Of a stretch of DNA of 64,000 bases, positions 9,451 through 18,192 are shown piece by piece. A model generated the notes under the pieces. It searched no databases. It saw nothing but the letters and a program-made list of their open reading frames with translations, and had not been told where the DNA came from. How positions within the stretch are numbered: the first letter of the stretch is position 1; every line of letters begins with the position of its first letter. Source of the stretch: Flavobacterium sp. SUN052 (GTDB lineage Bacteria; Bacteroidota; Bacteroidia; Flavobacteriales; Flavobacteriaceae); NCBI RefSeq assembly GCF_028867935.1, contig NZ_JAPQNS010000004.1, forward strand, positions 186,001-250,000, read 5' to 3'. The translations under genes and the position numbers were made by a program.

Positions 9451-9545
9451 GATTCAGCCAGCAAAATGCCGTATTCGGTAGGTAAAAACCGGCACTCAGT
9501 CAGATACATTTTCAGGCACAAAAGCGCTGAATCACCTTTGTATCG
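9451..9545 (+). promoter_or_regulatory. 95-bp conserved upstream element, copy B
   Basis: This is the second copy of the element at 335-429, with exactly the same length and about 72% ungapped identity. It ends 26 bp before the start at 9572. The right end contains CACCTTTG (9533-9540), 7 of 8 matches to the Bacteroidetes -7 box TAnnTTTG, with TTTT about 20 nt upstream. The core promoter therefore probably lies inside the conserved block. Confidence 0.5.
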
Positions 9546-9571
9546 AGTATTTGAGTTAACCGCGTTTCGCA

Positions 9572-12253
9572 ATGAAAACTTCTCCTTTCTATCTACCCAT
9601 ACTACCAGCGCGTTTGTTGCTGGTTGCTTTATTTCTGCTTGTTCAAGTGACGGTGTCGCTGGCTCAATTTGGCCCTCCGGGGGGTGGTCCTGGCGGACCT
9701 GGTGGCCCAGGTGGTGGCTTTGGTCGTGACGAAAAGAAAAAAACCGACATCATGGCTCTGAGCCAGGAGGCTCCCAAAGGGAATGGTAAAATTACCGGCC
9801 TGCTGGTCGATTCAACCTCAGGCAAGCCAGTCGAGTTTGCTACTGTTGCCTTGATCGATGTTAAAACAAACAAGCCTATCGATGGCACCACGTCCGACGC
9901 TAAAGGTAAATTCCTTCTTTCAAAACTGGCTCCCGGCAACTACCGCCTTCAATACTCGTTTATCGGCTACAGAAATTTGGATAGTGCGCCCTTCGCCATT
10001 GTGAAAGGCTCTGACCTCAACATGGGGTCAGTGAAGATGCCCGCCGACGTGCGGTTGCTAGGCGAAGTTACCGTAACGGGTCAGGCCGCCCTGATCGAAG
10101 AAAAAGTGGACCGGCTGGTTTTTAACGCCGACAAAGACGTAACTGCCAAAGGGGGGGATGCTTCTGACGTGCTCAAGCGCGTGCCGATGCTCTCTGTCGA
10201 TCTGGACGGGAACGTATCGTTGCGGGGCAGCAGCAACATCCGGGTACTGATTAATAATAAGCCTTCGACTATTGTGGCTGCCAACGTGGCCGATGCACTC
10301 AAGCAACTTCCTGCCGATATGATCAAGTCGGTGGAGGTGATTACCAGCCCATCGGCCAAATATGACGCCGAAGGTGCCGCGGGTATTATCAACATTATTA
10401 CAAAAAAGAATACGCTACACGGCCTGACACTGAATCTGGACACTGGGGTTGGTATTCGCGGTTCGAATCTGGGCTTGAATGGCTCGTATCGGCAGGGTAA
10501 ATTAGGTATCAGTCTGGGCGGTTTTGGCCGGGCCATGTACAACCGCCAATCCTCCACACTGGACCAAACTACGCTCTTGGGAACACAAGCCACGCGGACA
10601 AGTCAGCAGGCTACGGCCTTTGATCATCCTCTTTTTGGCCAATACACCCTGGGATTCGATTATGATCTGGCGAAAAACCAGACGCTTACAGCGGGCGTTC
10701 GGGTTGGAACCCGCCGTTTTGTTCAGGATCAGAACCAGCTAACCAGCACGTTTGCCAATGAAGTACTATTGAACAGCACTAACCGCGACGTTAATCGGAA
10801 AGACCTGTCTAACTCCATCGATATGAACCTCGACTATAGCCGCACGTTCAAGCGGGAAGATAGTCAGCTAGCGTCGGAGTGGACTATCTCAACGCAGTAT
10901 AGCCGTACGGGTCTGGTCAATAATTTCTACGCTGATTTGCTTTCAGGAACGGGTGCTCTCACGGGACGCCAGCGAAACCTTAATGACAACACCAACAGTG
11001 AACTGACGCTGCAAACCGATTACCAAACGGCGCTGACAAAGAACCAGATGCTTGAGTTTGGGGTGAAAGCCATCATGCGTCAGGTAGATAGCCGGTATCA
11101 GTACCAGGTGGGTGGAGCAACGGGCGATTTGGTGTTCGACCCCCGTAACCCGGCTGGCTCGCTTCTGTACGATCAAAATATTGGGGCGGGATATATTTCC
11201 TATACCTACGTAACACCTAGCAAATACACGTTCAAGATTGGTACTCGCTATGAGCATACCGGTATCGACGCTCAGTCGGGTATTGCTGAAGCAACGCCAA
11301 CTAAGCTGGCCATTCCTGGTTACGGCAACCTGGTCCCAAGCCTTAATATTTCGAAAAGCGTTACCAGTGCAACGACGCTCAAAGCCGCTTACAACCGTCG
11401 TATTCAGCGGCCCGGTTTGCAACAGCTCAATCCGAACGTAAACGCGGCTAATCCCCAGATGATTATGGTGGGTAACCCAACGCTCCGTCCCGAACTAACC
11501 GATAACGTGGAATTGAGTTTGAGTACAAGCATCAAAAAGACCTACATAAACGCATCGGTATTTGGTCGACTGACTGAAAATGCCATCTCGCAGGTTCGCA
11601 TACCGTCGGATACCCTCGTTGGCGCCATTATTACTACCTTCCAGAATATTGGGGTTCAACGGACGATGGGCGCTAACGTGTTCTTCAATACGAATATCAC
11701 CTCGAAGTGGAGCGTGAATGGCGGCCTCGATGGCTATTACATGTACTTACAGGGTACTACACCCGGTACTGACGGTAAGTCGGTATCAATTAGCAATACG
11801 GGCGTTAGCATTGGTGGCCGACTCATGAGCCAATGGCAGTTGAACAAAGGCTGGAGCGCCCAGGTGTTCAGTTTCTTCCGGGGGCCAATGCCGCAGTTGC
11901 AGGGCACGCAGGGTGGTTTTTATATGTACTCGCTGGGTTTCCGGAAAGACTTTGCCAACAAGCGGGGTAGCCTTGGGCTGGCTGGTGAGAACTTCCTGGG
12001 CAAACAAGGCGTGAAAGTACGCACATCGCTGACATCGCCTACACTGGCGCAAACGAGTGTGATGAACCTCTACAACCAGAATGTAAAGGTGACGTTCTCG
12101 TACCGCATTGGTAAGATGACGTTTGAAGCACCGCGGAAAAGAGCTCGTTCAGTAAGCAACGACGACGTGAAAGACGGCGGTGGTGGCGACGGTGGTGTAG
12201 CACAGCCCCAACAAGCCGCACCAGCCCCAACCGGCGGACGCCCGAGACAATAA
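9572..12253 (+). CDS. outer-membrane beta-barrel protein with carboxypeptidase-like regulatory domain (TonB-receptor-like)
   Basis: The protein has 893 residues. A signal peptide (1-31) is followed by a Gly/Pro-rich stretch (FGPPGGGPGGPGGPGGG, about 33-49). Next come a CarboxypepD_reg-like domain (GKITGLLVDSTSGKPVEFA onward), a plug domain (ADKDVTAKGGDASDVLKRVP, VSLRGSSNIRVLINNKPS, IKSVEVITSPSAKYDAEGAA) and a C-terminal barrel of the outer-membrane beta-barrel family 3 type. The tail is again Gly/Pro-rich (GGGGDGG...APAPTGGRPRQ). Such proteins sit in the outer membrane; the ligand is unknown. The gene is 21 bp upstream of the TIM-barrel protein gene, probably co-transcribed, and has the 95-bp element in front. 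Confidence 0.88.
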   Translation: MKTSPFYLPILPARLLLVALFLLVQVTVSLAQFGPPGGGPGGPGGPGGGFGRDEKKKTDIMALSQEAPKGNGKITGLLVDSTSGKPVEFATVALIDVKTNKPIDGTTSDAKGKFLLSKLAPGNYRLQYSFIGYRNLDSAPFAIVKGSDLNMGSVKMPADVRLLGEVTVTGQAALIEEKVDRLVFNADKDVTAKGGDASDVLKRVPMLSVDLDGNVSLRGSSNIRVLINNKPSTIVAANVADALKQLPADMIKSVEVITSPSAKYDAEGAAGIINIITKKNTLHGLTLNLDTGVGIRGSNLGLNGSYRQGKLGISLGGFGRAMYNRQSSTLDQTTLLGTQATRTSQQATAFDHPLFGQYTLGFDYDLAKNQTLTAGVRVGTRRFVQDQNQLTSTFANEVLLNSTNRDVNRKDLSNSIDMNLDYSRTFKREDSQLASEWTISTQYSRTGLVNNFYADLLSGTGALTGRQRNLNDNTNSELTLQTDYQTALTKNQMLEFGVKAIMRQVDSRYQYQVGGATGDLVFDPRNPAGSLLYDQNIGAGYISYTYVTPSKYTFKIGTRYEHTGIDAQSGIAEATPTKLAIPGYGNLVPSLNISKSVTSATTLKAAYNRRIQRPGLQQLNPNVNAANPQMIMVGNPTLRPELTDNVELSLSTSIKKTYINASVFGRLTENAISQVRIPSDTLVGAIITTFQNIGVQRTMGANVFFNTNITSKWSVNGGLDGYYMYLQGTTPGTDGKSVSISNTGVSIGGRLMSQWQLNKGWSAQVFSFFRGPMPQLQGTQGGFYMYSLGFRKDFANKRGSLGLAGENFLGKQGVKVRTSLTSPTLAQTSVMNLYNQNVKVTFSYRIGKMTFEAPRKRARSVSNDDVKDGGGGDGGVAQPQQAAPAPTGGRPRQ

Positions 12254-12274
12254 ATCCCAAATCCCAAAACTCCA

Positions 12275-13264
12275 ATGACCTCAAGAAGACATTTTCTCCG
12301 GGATGCCGGTGCCCTGACTCTGAGTGGATTGTTGCTGCCCCGTATTGGCCAGGCGCACGATTTATTCGCTGCTGACACGACTTACCCGATTGGTATTCAG
12401 TTGTTCACCCTGTTCAAGTCGATGAACGAAGATCCCAAGGGGACACTGGAAAAAGTAGCTGCGGTAGGCTACAAAGAAGTGGAGTCTGCTTTTAGTACGC
12501 GGGGAGGGTATTACGGCTATTCGGCTAAGGAATTTAAGTCAATAGTATCGGGTATGGGTATGGTTTGGCGAGCTCACCACGCGGGTGGTGCCCCGTTTCG
12601 GTCGCGGCCTATGCCTGCGGCTGGTGGTCCTCCTCCGGGCGGTGCCGCACCGGGTGGACCCCCACCAGCGGGTGGTGGCCAACGGACTCCGCCAATGGAT
12701 TTCTCGAAAATGCCGCCCATGTTGAACCTGCGCGACAATTACCAGGAATTAGTGGATCAGGCTGCTGAAGCTGGACTGGCCTACCTGGTTTGCGCCAGTA
12801 CGCCCGTTGGAACACTCGACGAGATCAAGAAGTCGATTGAGGTATTTCAGAAAACGGGCGAAGCCGCCAAAAAAGCGGGTATTGGCTTTGCGTACCACAA
12901 CCATTCTACTGAATTCGATTCGGTAGAAGGTGCCGGAACGCCCTACGAACTGATTTTGTCGCAGACGGATAAAGAGCTGGTGAAAATGGAGCTTGACCTT
13001 GCCTGGGCTACCAAAGCGGGTAAAGATCCAGTAGCCTTGTTCAAAGAGCAGCCAGGTCGTTTTCCGCTCTGGCATATTAAGGATATTAAGGCTGACCTGA
13101 AGTCGATTACGGAGGTAGGCAATGGTGTTGTCGATTTCAAAAAAGCATTTGCTGCGGCTAAAACGGCGGGTCTGAAGCACATTTTTGTGGAGCAGGATAT
13201 GGCTCCTGATCCAGTAGCCAACATCACCACGAGCTATACGAACCTGAAGAAGATTCTGGGTTGA
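12275..13264 (+). CDS. sugar phosphate isomerase/epimerase-like TIM barrel protein with Tat signal
   Basis: This 329-residue protein begins with a twin-arginine leader (MTSRRHFLRDAGALTLSGLL). A xylose-isomerase-like TIM barrel follows (YPIGIQLFTLFKSM, GFAYHNHSTEFD, MELDLAWATKAG, PLWHIKDIK), with His, Glu and Asp residues typical of the metal site in this superfamily. An unusual low-complexity insertion at about 104-150 (rich in PPPGGAAPGGPPPAGGG) interrupts the barrel after the third strand. Close homologues lacking it would be about 290 residues. The gene directly preceding it also has Gly/Pro-rich stretches. Its exported sugar substrate is unknown. Confidence 0.85.
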   Translation: MTSRRHFLRDAGALTLSGLLLPRIGQAHDLFAADTTYPIGIQLFTLFKSMNEDPKGTLEKVAAVGYKEVESAFSTRGGYYGYSAKEFKSIVSGMGMVWRAHHAGGAPFRSRPMPAAGGPPPGGAAPGGPPPAGGGQRTPPMDFSKMPPMLNLRDNYQELVDQAAEAGLAYLVCASTPVGTLDEIKKSIEVFQKTGEAAKKAGIGFAYHNHSTEFDSVEGAGTPYELILSQTDKELVKMELDLAWATKAGKDPVALFKEQPGRFPLWHIKDIKADLKSITEVGNGVVDFKKAFAAAKTAGLKHIFVEQDMAPDPVANITTSYTNLKKILG

Positions 13265-13482
13265 GTACTCTGCGGAGCCGAAGCTGACAATAAGAGGAAC
13301 GAGCAAAGAACGCAACTCATTTGCCCATCCTCCCGTATATTTGACATTGAAACTAATCGAAGGCGTCTACGATATGTATGTCGTCATCAGAAACAATAAG
13401 GCCAAACCATAATTTTACCTGCTTGCGATTACCAACTTTAGTATACTTAACCAATTGTTCATTAATTACCATCAAAACACGC

Positions 13483-14085
13483 ATGAAAACACTATTGCTC
13501 TCTGTTGCCACTCTGCTGACCGTATCAGCTTCGTACGCACAAACAACCTGGAATATCGACAAAGCTCACTCAAAGGTTGGCTTTACCGTAACTCACTTAC
13601 TGATTTCTGAAGTAGACGGTAACTTCAAAACATTTGATGGGAAAATTACCGCATCTAAGGCTGACTTGTCAGATGCAACATTTGAACTGACCGCCGATGT
13701 GAACAGCGTAGACACAGACAACGAACGTCGCGATGGCCACCTGAAAAGCCCTGATTTCTTCGATGCGGCTAAGTTCCCTTCATTGACATTCAAGAGCACT
13801 TCGTTCAAGAAAGTTGAGGGGAAAAAATACAAACTGGTGGGTGATTTAACCATGCACGGTGTGACCAAGCCAGTTACACTGGATGTGGTAATGAACGGAC
13901 CTGTAGAAATGCCCGGCCGGAATGGCAAGCAAACTAAAGCTGGTTTCAAATCAACTGGTATGATCAAGCGTACTGACTTTGGTGTTGGTTCAGCTGGTGG
14001 TGGCACTGTTAGCGAAGAGGTAGAACTGAAAGTGAACGGTGAGTTCACTATGGTTGATCCTGCTGCTACAGCCGAGAAAAAATAA
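13483..14085 (+). CDS. YceI family periplasmic protein
   Basis: This 200-residue protein is read from the ATG at 13483, which gives a clean signal peptide (MKTLLLSVATLLTVSASYAQ). The frame is open further upstream to 13378, but that leader is not signal-like. The mature protein starts TTWNIDKAHSKVGFTVTHL, the hallmark of the YceI lipocalin-like fold that binds polyisoprenoids or other lipids. RRDGHLKSPDFFDAAKFPSL and the pattern GDLTMHGVTKPV are also typical. YceI proteins are often stress-related or bind isoprenoid quinones. It is monocistronic, with a terminator at 14110. A sequence TATATTTG at 13336-13343 could be a -7 box, but no TTG lies at the right spacing. Confidence 0.92.
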   Translation: MKTLLLSVATLLTVSASYAQTTWNIDKAHSKVGFTVTHLLISEVDGNFKTFDGKITASKADLSDATFELTADVNSVDTDNERRDGHLKSPDFFDAAKFPSLTFKSTSFKKVEGKKYKLVGDLTMHGVTKPVTLDVVMNGPVEMPGRNGKQTKAGFKSTGMIKRTDFGVGSAGGGTVSEEVELKVNGEFTMVDPAATAEKK

Positions 14086-14109
14086 GGTTAAATAAAGTCA
14101 CGGCCTTGA

Positions 14110-14160
14110 GAAGCCCGGAGCTGCACAGCGTTTTTCTCTGTGTGACTCCGGGCTTCTTTG
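14110..14160 (+). terminator. intrinsic terminator after the YceI gene
   Basis: An 11-bp stem (14110-14120 with 14146-14156) has a second inner 5-bp stem (CACAG/CTGTG) and is followed by TTTGTGT. It ends the yceI-like transcript. Confidence 0.8.
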
Positions 14161-14366
14161 TGTAATTCGGGGTCAAAGCTTTTTTCAGAGCGACAGGGTA
14201 AATTGGGTGATTTCGGTAAGGTAGGCGTGGGGGCCGTGAAGTAGATAGAACGTTAAGATTTGGAACAACTGGACTATGTATGAGTTGTTTCAATAGCTGA
14301 ACAAGTTACTCGCTCCGGTAGTGAGCTCAGTGACTCGCTTTTGTTCTGTTACTAGTTCATACAATT

Positions 14367-15395
14367 ATGAGCAATATCCTAGCGCGGTTTTATAACAGCC
14401 TCTTTGCCGACTCAATCCCCATGCCGACTCAACCAGATAACGTGAAGAAAAGCTTTTTTGCCAATGCCTGGATTGTTCTGCGTGATTCCTTCAACGGTTT
14501 CATGGACGACCGTTGTCTGAAGCTAAGTGCAGCACTGGCTTACTATACCATTTTTTCGCTGGCTCCGCTACTGGTGTTGGTTATGTCGCTGGCCAGCATT
14601 TTCCTGGGTGAAGAAGCCATTCGTGGCCAGATTTTTGGCCAGATCAACGGTTTGGTTGGCAACGAGGCCGCCGAGCAAATTCAGGGAATGATCAAGAATG
14701 TGGAACTGTCGGGTAAAACCAATACAGCACTTGCCATTGGCATTGTTACGTTGGTGATTGGGGCAACCAGTATTTTTGTTGAAATCCAGGATTCAGTCAA
14801 TCTGATTTGGCGGGTTAAAGCCAAGCCCCAAAAAGGCTGGTTGAAATTGCTCAAAGACAGACTATTATCGTCTTCCTTGGTAGTCAGTCTAGGCTTTCTG
14901 CTGTTGGTATCGCTGGTTATAAACGGGCTCGTGCTAGCCCTGAGCGATCAGTTAACTCGTTTTCTTCCTGGTTTGGGCGTGTATGTAATCAGTGCAATCA
15001 ATTTTGCCATAAGTACAGCGGTGGTTACCATTTTGTTCGGGGTGATTTTTAAAGTGCTGCCCGATGCCAAAATAGCCTGGAAAGATGTCCGTCTTGGGGC
15101 CATTTTCACGGCTTTACTCTTCATGCTGGGGCGCTACCTGATTGGTGTTTACATCGACACAACCGGCACCGAATCGACCTACGGAGCAGCTGGCTCAATG
15201 ATCGTTATTCTGACCTGGATCTATTATACATCCGCTATTTTGTATTTCGGCGCTGAGTTCACGCAGGCGTACGCCAACCATTTCGGTATAAAGATTGAAC
15301 CGGCAGACCATGCAGTATACATCGAACAAACAGAACGCGAGCGGGATGTTAAAACCATTCCTATTGAGCATAAAGTGGAGCAGGCCAATCAATAA
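14367..15395 (+). CDS. YihY/BrkB family inner-membrane protein
   Basis: This 342-residue protein has six predicted transmembrane segments. The family signature is visible near the N-terminus: DDRCLKLSAALAYYTIFSLAPLL, then ASIFLGEEAIRGQI, and near the C-terminus YGAAGSMIVILTWIYYTSAILYFGAEFTQ. The family was once called ribonuclease BN by mistake; its true role is unknown, with transport or membrane integrity suggested. The hydrophilic tail (about 45 residues) is charged. A DUF937 protein gene follows after 36 bp in the same direction. Confidence 0.92.
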   Translation: MSNILARFYNSLFADSIPMPTQPDNVKKSFFANAWIVLRDSFNGFMDDRCLKLSAALAYYTIFSLAPLLVLVMSLASIFLGEEAIRGQIFGQINGLVGNEAAEQIQGMIKNVELSGKTNTALAIGIVTLVIGATSIFVEIQDSVNLIWRVKAKPQKGWLKLLKDRLLSSSLVVSLGFLLLVSLVINGLVLALSDQLTRFLPGLGVYVISAINFAISTAVVTILFGVIFKVLPDAKIAWKDVRLGAIFTALLFMLGRYLIGVYIDTTGTESTYGAAGSMIVILTWIYYTSAILYFGAEFTQAYANHFGIKIEPADHAVYIEQTERERDVKTIPIEHKVEQANQ

Positions 15396-15431
15396 GGAGT
15401 ACGAATCAACTAACTAAACAGACCTTTTATC

Positions 15432-15878
15432 ATGTTTGAAACAATCATGAATCTGGTGCAGCAACACGCTGGTCAGGCAGTAACTAACAATCCGGCTGTT
15501 CCTAATGAGCAGAACGATACCGTTATACAAACGGTTTCCAACAGCATCATGAAAGGTTTAGGTCAACAGGCTCAAGGTGGTGGCTTGGGTAGCCTGCTAG
15601 GCATGGTAACGGGCCAGGGCGGTGGTGTGAACGATCATCCGGTTACGCAGGGTGTTCAACAAAACGTACAGCAGGACCTGATGAGCAAGCTGGGCATATC
15701 ACCACAGGTAGCGATGTCGATTGCTGGTGCCCTGGTGCCCATCGTATTAAACAAGCTGATGCACAAAGCGAATGACCCAAACGATTCGAGCGTTGATGCT
15801 GGAAGTCTGATGAACGCCCTTGGCGGTCAGGGCGGTGGACTTGGTAGTATGCTAGGCGGCCTGTTTGGCGGTAAGTAA
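15432..15878 (+). CDS. DUF937 family protein
   Basis: The 148-residue protein has Gly/Gln-rich linkers (GLGQQAQGGGLGSLLGMVTGQGGG) and a helical core (VQQDLMSKLGISPQVAMSIAGALVPIVLNKLMHKA) typical of DUF937 proteins. There is no signal peptide, so it is probably cytosolic or membrane-associated. The C-terminus repeats the motif GGLGSMLGGLFGG. It lies downstream of the YihY gene and is convergent with the beta-lactamase gene, only 16 bp away. The function is unknown. Confidence 0.8.
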   Translation: MFETIMNLVQQHAGQAVTNNPAVPNEQNDTVIQTVSNSIMKGLGQQAQGGGLGSLLGMVTGQGGGVNDHPVTQGVQQNVQQDLMSKLGISPQVAMSIAGALVPIVLNKLMHKANDPNDSSVDAGSLMNALGGQGGGLGSMLGGLFGGK

Positions 15879-15894
15879 TGGAGACAAAAATATT

Positions 15895-16644
15895 TCACCG
15901 TTTTGCCGCCCCATGCTTGGCCAACAAATTCAGGGTATGTTCCAGCGATTTGGTGTCGCCCCATTCTTCATGACCCGGAACCACAAGTTTAGCCGTTCCG
16001 AATTGCTTGATTACGTTCCGAACCGAATTTGCCCATTCCTTCAGATTAGCATCGGCAACGTTACCCATACCAAAGGCAGCCACGCTTTTTACAAAACAGC
16101 CGCCATGCAAAATCTGCTGATTGGGTAACCACACAACAATATTGTCGCTGGTGTGCCCTTCGCCAGGGAAGTAACAACGAATTGGCTCTTGCCCAACCAT
16201 AAGCGTTGTGTCAGACGGTAAGATTCCTTCGGGCGCTTCGTACCCTAAGGTAATCGATTTTTTGGCGGTCAAGGGCGTACTTATAATCCGTATACCCGCT
16301 TTACGAAATTCACTGATGCCGCCCACACGGTCTTCGTGGGCGTGCGTGACAATACAGAACCGGATGGGCTGACGGAGGCTATCGGCAACCCACTGGATTA
16401 ATTGCCGACTGTTATCGGTATCGTTTACTGTATCCCAACCCGTATCGACCAGCACAACACCATCGTTCGTTTTAATAATGAGACCGTTAGAAGGGACGCT
16501 GCTCTTTTGGTAGATTCCGTAAGTGGTATGCACGTACACCCGGTCATTAAGCCGGGTTACAAGGAGTTTAGGTTTTTCAGACGATTGCGCCCAGGCAAAT
16601 CCTTGTAAAAAAACAAACAGAAAGAGGGTTGTTAGAATACGCAT
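15895..16644 (-). CDS. subclass B1 metallo-beta-lactamase
   Basis: The 249-residue protein has a signal peptide (1-20). All zinc ligands of subclass B1 are present: His101, His103 and Asp105 in THAHEDRVGG; His164 in GEGHTSDN; Cys183 in GGCFVKS; His225 in VPGHEEWGD. Lys186, three residues after the Cys, corresponds to the B1 residue that binds the beta-lactam carboxylate. Asn195 in GNVADAN matches the conserved B1 Asn. These features separate it from glyoxalase II and other MBL hydrolases. The expected activity is periplasmic hydrolysis of penicillins, cephalosporins and carbapenems. It is the last gene of a minus-strand run with two methyltransferases, without any mobility gene, so it looks chromosomal and native. 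Activity has not been shown. Confidence 0.9.
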   Translation of the reverse strand: MRILTTLFLFVFLQGFAWAQSSEKPKLLVTRLNDRVYVHTTYGIYQKSSVPSNGLIIKTNDGVVLVDTGWDTVNDTDNSRQLIQWVADSLRQPIRFCIVTHAHEDRVGGISEFRKAGIRIISTPLTAKKSITLGYEAPEGILPSDTTLMVGQEPIRCYFPGEGHTSDNIVVWLPNQQILHGGCFVKSVAAFGMGNVADANLKEWANSVRNVIKQFGTAKLVVPGHEEWGDTKSLEHTLNLLAKHGAAKR

Positions 16645-16694
16645 GAAAGAAGTAATGTGGTAGTGAAACAGCTACATTTTGACTAGCCATAAAC

Positions 16695-17282
16695 TCAGGA
16701 TTTCGTTACGATCAGAAGACCAGCTCCAACGGCAATAGTTGTTGCTATAACATCAGCGTCTGCTTCAATAGTAGCCAAAAAATCGCTCACCTCTGCTCTG
16801 TGCGAGATAACGTTATCAACCACCAGCGAAGACCCTGCCTGTTGGCAAATCAACTGTTTCAAGGCTGGCCAGTAAGCAAGATAAGCGCTCCGTTCCGCAT
16901 CCAGAAAAATCAGATCGTATGGCGGATGATTTTGGGCCAAAAAATGCGCTGCATCAATTGTAAGGCAATTAACGCGTTCGTCTAACCCGAATTGGCGCAG
17001 ATAATTTTGGGCAATGGCCGTTCGGCTGGGGTCAATTTCTAAACTCGTTAGAAATCCCTGAGTGGCCGTCACGGCATCGGCGAGCCAGAGCGTTGAAAAG
17101 CCATTAGACGTGCCGATTTCCAACACCTGTTTGGCTTGTTTGCTTCTCACCAGAATAGCCAAAAACAACGCAGATTCGGATTCCACATTGCGCCAACGCT
17201 TTAATCGGTCGGGCTGCGTTGCATCGTAATCGTGGAATTCCTGATACAAGTCAAGTAGCCGGTTTCGTAACTGAACATTCAT
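16695..17282 (-). CDS. O-methyltransferase family 3-type SAM-dependent methyltransferase
   Basis: This 195-residue cytosolic protein carries the SAM-binding motif I VLEIGTSNGFSTLWLADAV, motif II LEIDPSRTAIAQNYL and the acidic-loop motif DLIFLDAERSAYLAYWPAL, as in caffeoyl-CoA/catechol O-methyltransferase-like enzymes. The Asp in FLDAER aligns with a metal ligand in that family. The substrate is unknown. It starts 28 bp after the preceding methyltransferase gene and ends 50 bp before the beta-lactamase gene, so the three may form one transcript. Confidence 0.85.
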   Translation of the reverse strand: MNVQLRNRLLDLYQEFHDYDATQPDRLKRWRNVESESALFLAILVRSKQAKQVLEIGTSNGFSTLWLADAVTATQGFLTSLEIDPSRTAIAQNYLRQFGLDERVNCLTIDAAHFLAQNHPPYDLIFLDAERSAYLAYWPALKQLICQQAGSSLVVDNVISHRAEVSDFLATIEADADVIATTIAVGAGLLIVTKS

Positions 17283-17310
17283 GGCCCTAGCTCTGCCTTT
17301 AAAAATCCTC

Positions 17311-18078
17311 CTACTTCGTCGCGACGTAAAAGAAATCCAGGCTACCAGCGGGTTCCTGACTGACGAGGTAATCGGTGTGCAGAATTTGGGCGGCCAAACC
17401 GTCCTGTTGTAGGAGACGATTGCGGTTCATGCGGTTGGCAATGTCGTAGGGCACTTGCAGGAGCCGCCGGGGTAAGCGGTACTGGAGCTTGAAAATATCC
17501 CAGCGCGTAAAACGCTCTACCGACTTTTTATTCTGTTCGTAGTAGGTCATCACCTTGTCGTTTCCGTGGATACCCCGCGTCTCAATCACCGGAAAATACC
17601 GACCCATCAACGCCCGTAATTCGTCAGCTAAGTACTCGCGTACGTGCCAGGGGTTTCGGGTGAGCGAAAACGTTTTGTTTACCGTAGTCAGCAGGAGTTT
17701 GCCGCCCGGCTTGAGCACTCGATGGGCTTCTTTTACAAACAGATCGTCGTTTTCAATATGCTCAATCACTTGAAACGTTACAATAAAATCGAAGGTGTTA
17801 TCTGCAAAACTGGACAATGGTGGAATATTGGCCGCAATGAACGTCGATTTAGGGTATTCGCGCTGGAGCGAAGCAATAAGGTCTTCGTTTTTATCGATGC
17901 CGGTGTAGTGGTCGGCAGCTTGGGTAAGCAGTTCGAGGCCCCGGCCCCAGCCACACCCAATCTCCAACACGTTGCCGCTGACCATGCCGGCCGCTTCGAC
18001 ATAGGGGAACAGCAAACGCTGGTGAACAGGGTTGTCAGACGTAATTTCGGCGGAGGTAATCTCAGTGGTTTTATACAT
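17311..18078 (-). CDS. class I SAM-dependent methyltransferase
   Basis: The start is taken at 18078 (MYKTTEITSAEITSDNP), giving 255 residues. An in-frame ATG at 18135 would run through a likely -7 promoter sequence (read on the minus strand as TTTTTCTTTG). Motif I is VLEIGCGWGRGLELL, followed by YTGIDKNEDLI and DFIVTFQVIEHIENDDLFVKEAHRVLKPGG, the signature of the UbiE/Methyltransf_11 group. The substrate is unknown. It is divergent from the GWxTD lipoprotein gene and heads a run with an O-methyltransferase and a beta-lactamase. Confidence 0.85.
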   Translation of the reverse strand: MYKTTEITSAEITSDNPVHQRLLFPYVEAAGMVSGNVLEIGCGWGRGLELLTQAADHYTGIDKNEDLIASLQREYPKSTFIAANIPPLSSFADNTFDFIVTFQVIEHIENDDLFVKEAHRVLKPGGKLLLTTVNKTFSLTRNPWHVREYLADELRALMGRYFPVIETRGIHGNDKVMTYYEQNKKSVERFTRWDIFKLQYRLPRRLLQVPYDIANRMNRNRLLQQDGLAAQILHTDYLVSQEPAGSLDFFYVATK

Positions 18079-18192
18079 ACTAACAAAATTACTCGATTGT
18101 GCTGGCAAAGAAAAATAGCAACCAACAACTCGCAAGGGGCTTTTTTCGTTACTTTACCAGATCATTCTTAGAACGTTACTCACTCGTTGTGT

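Noticed and set aside
16695..18078. A beta-lactam-related gene cassette including the two methyltransferases.
   Set aside because: Short spacing suggests co-transcription, but neither methyltransferase has a feature tied to antibiotic resistance, and no mobile element is present.
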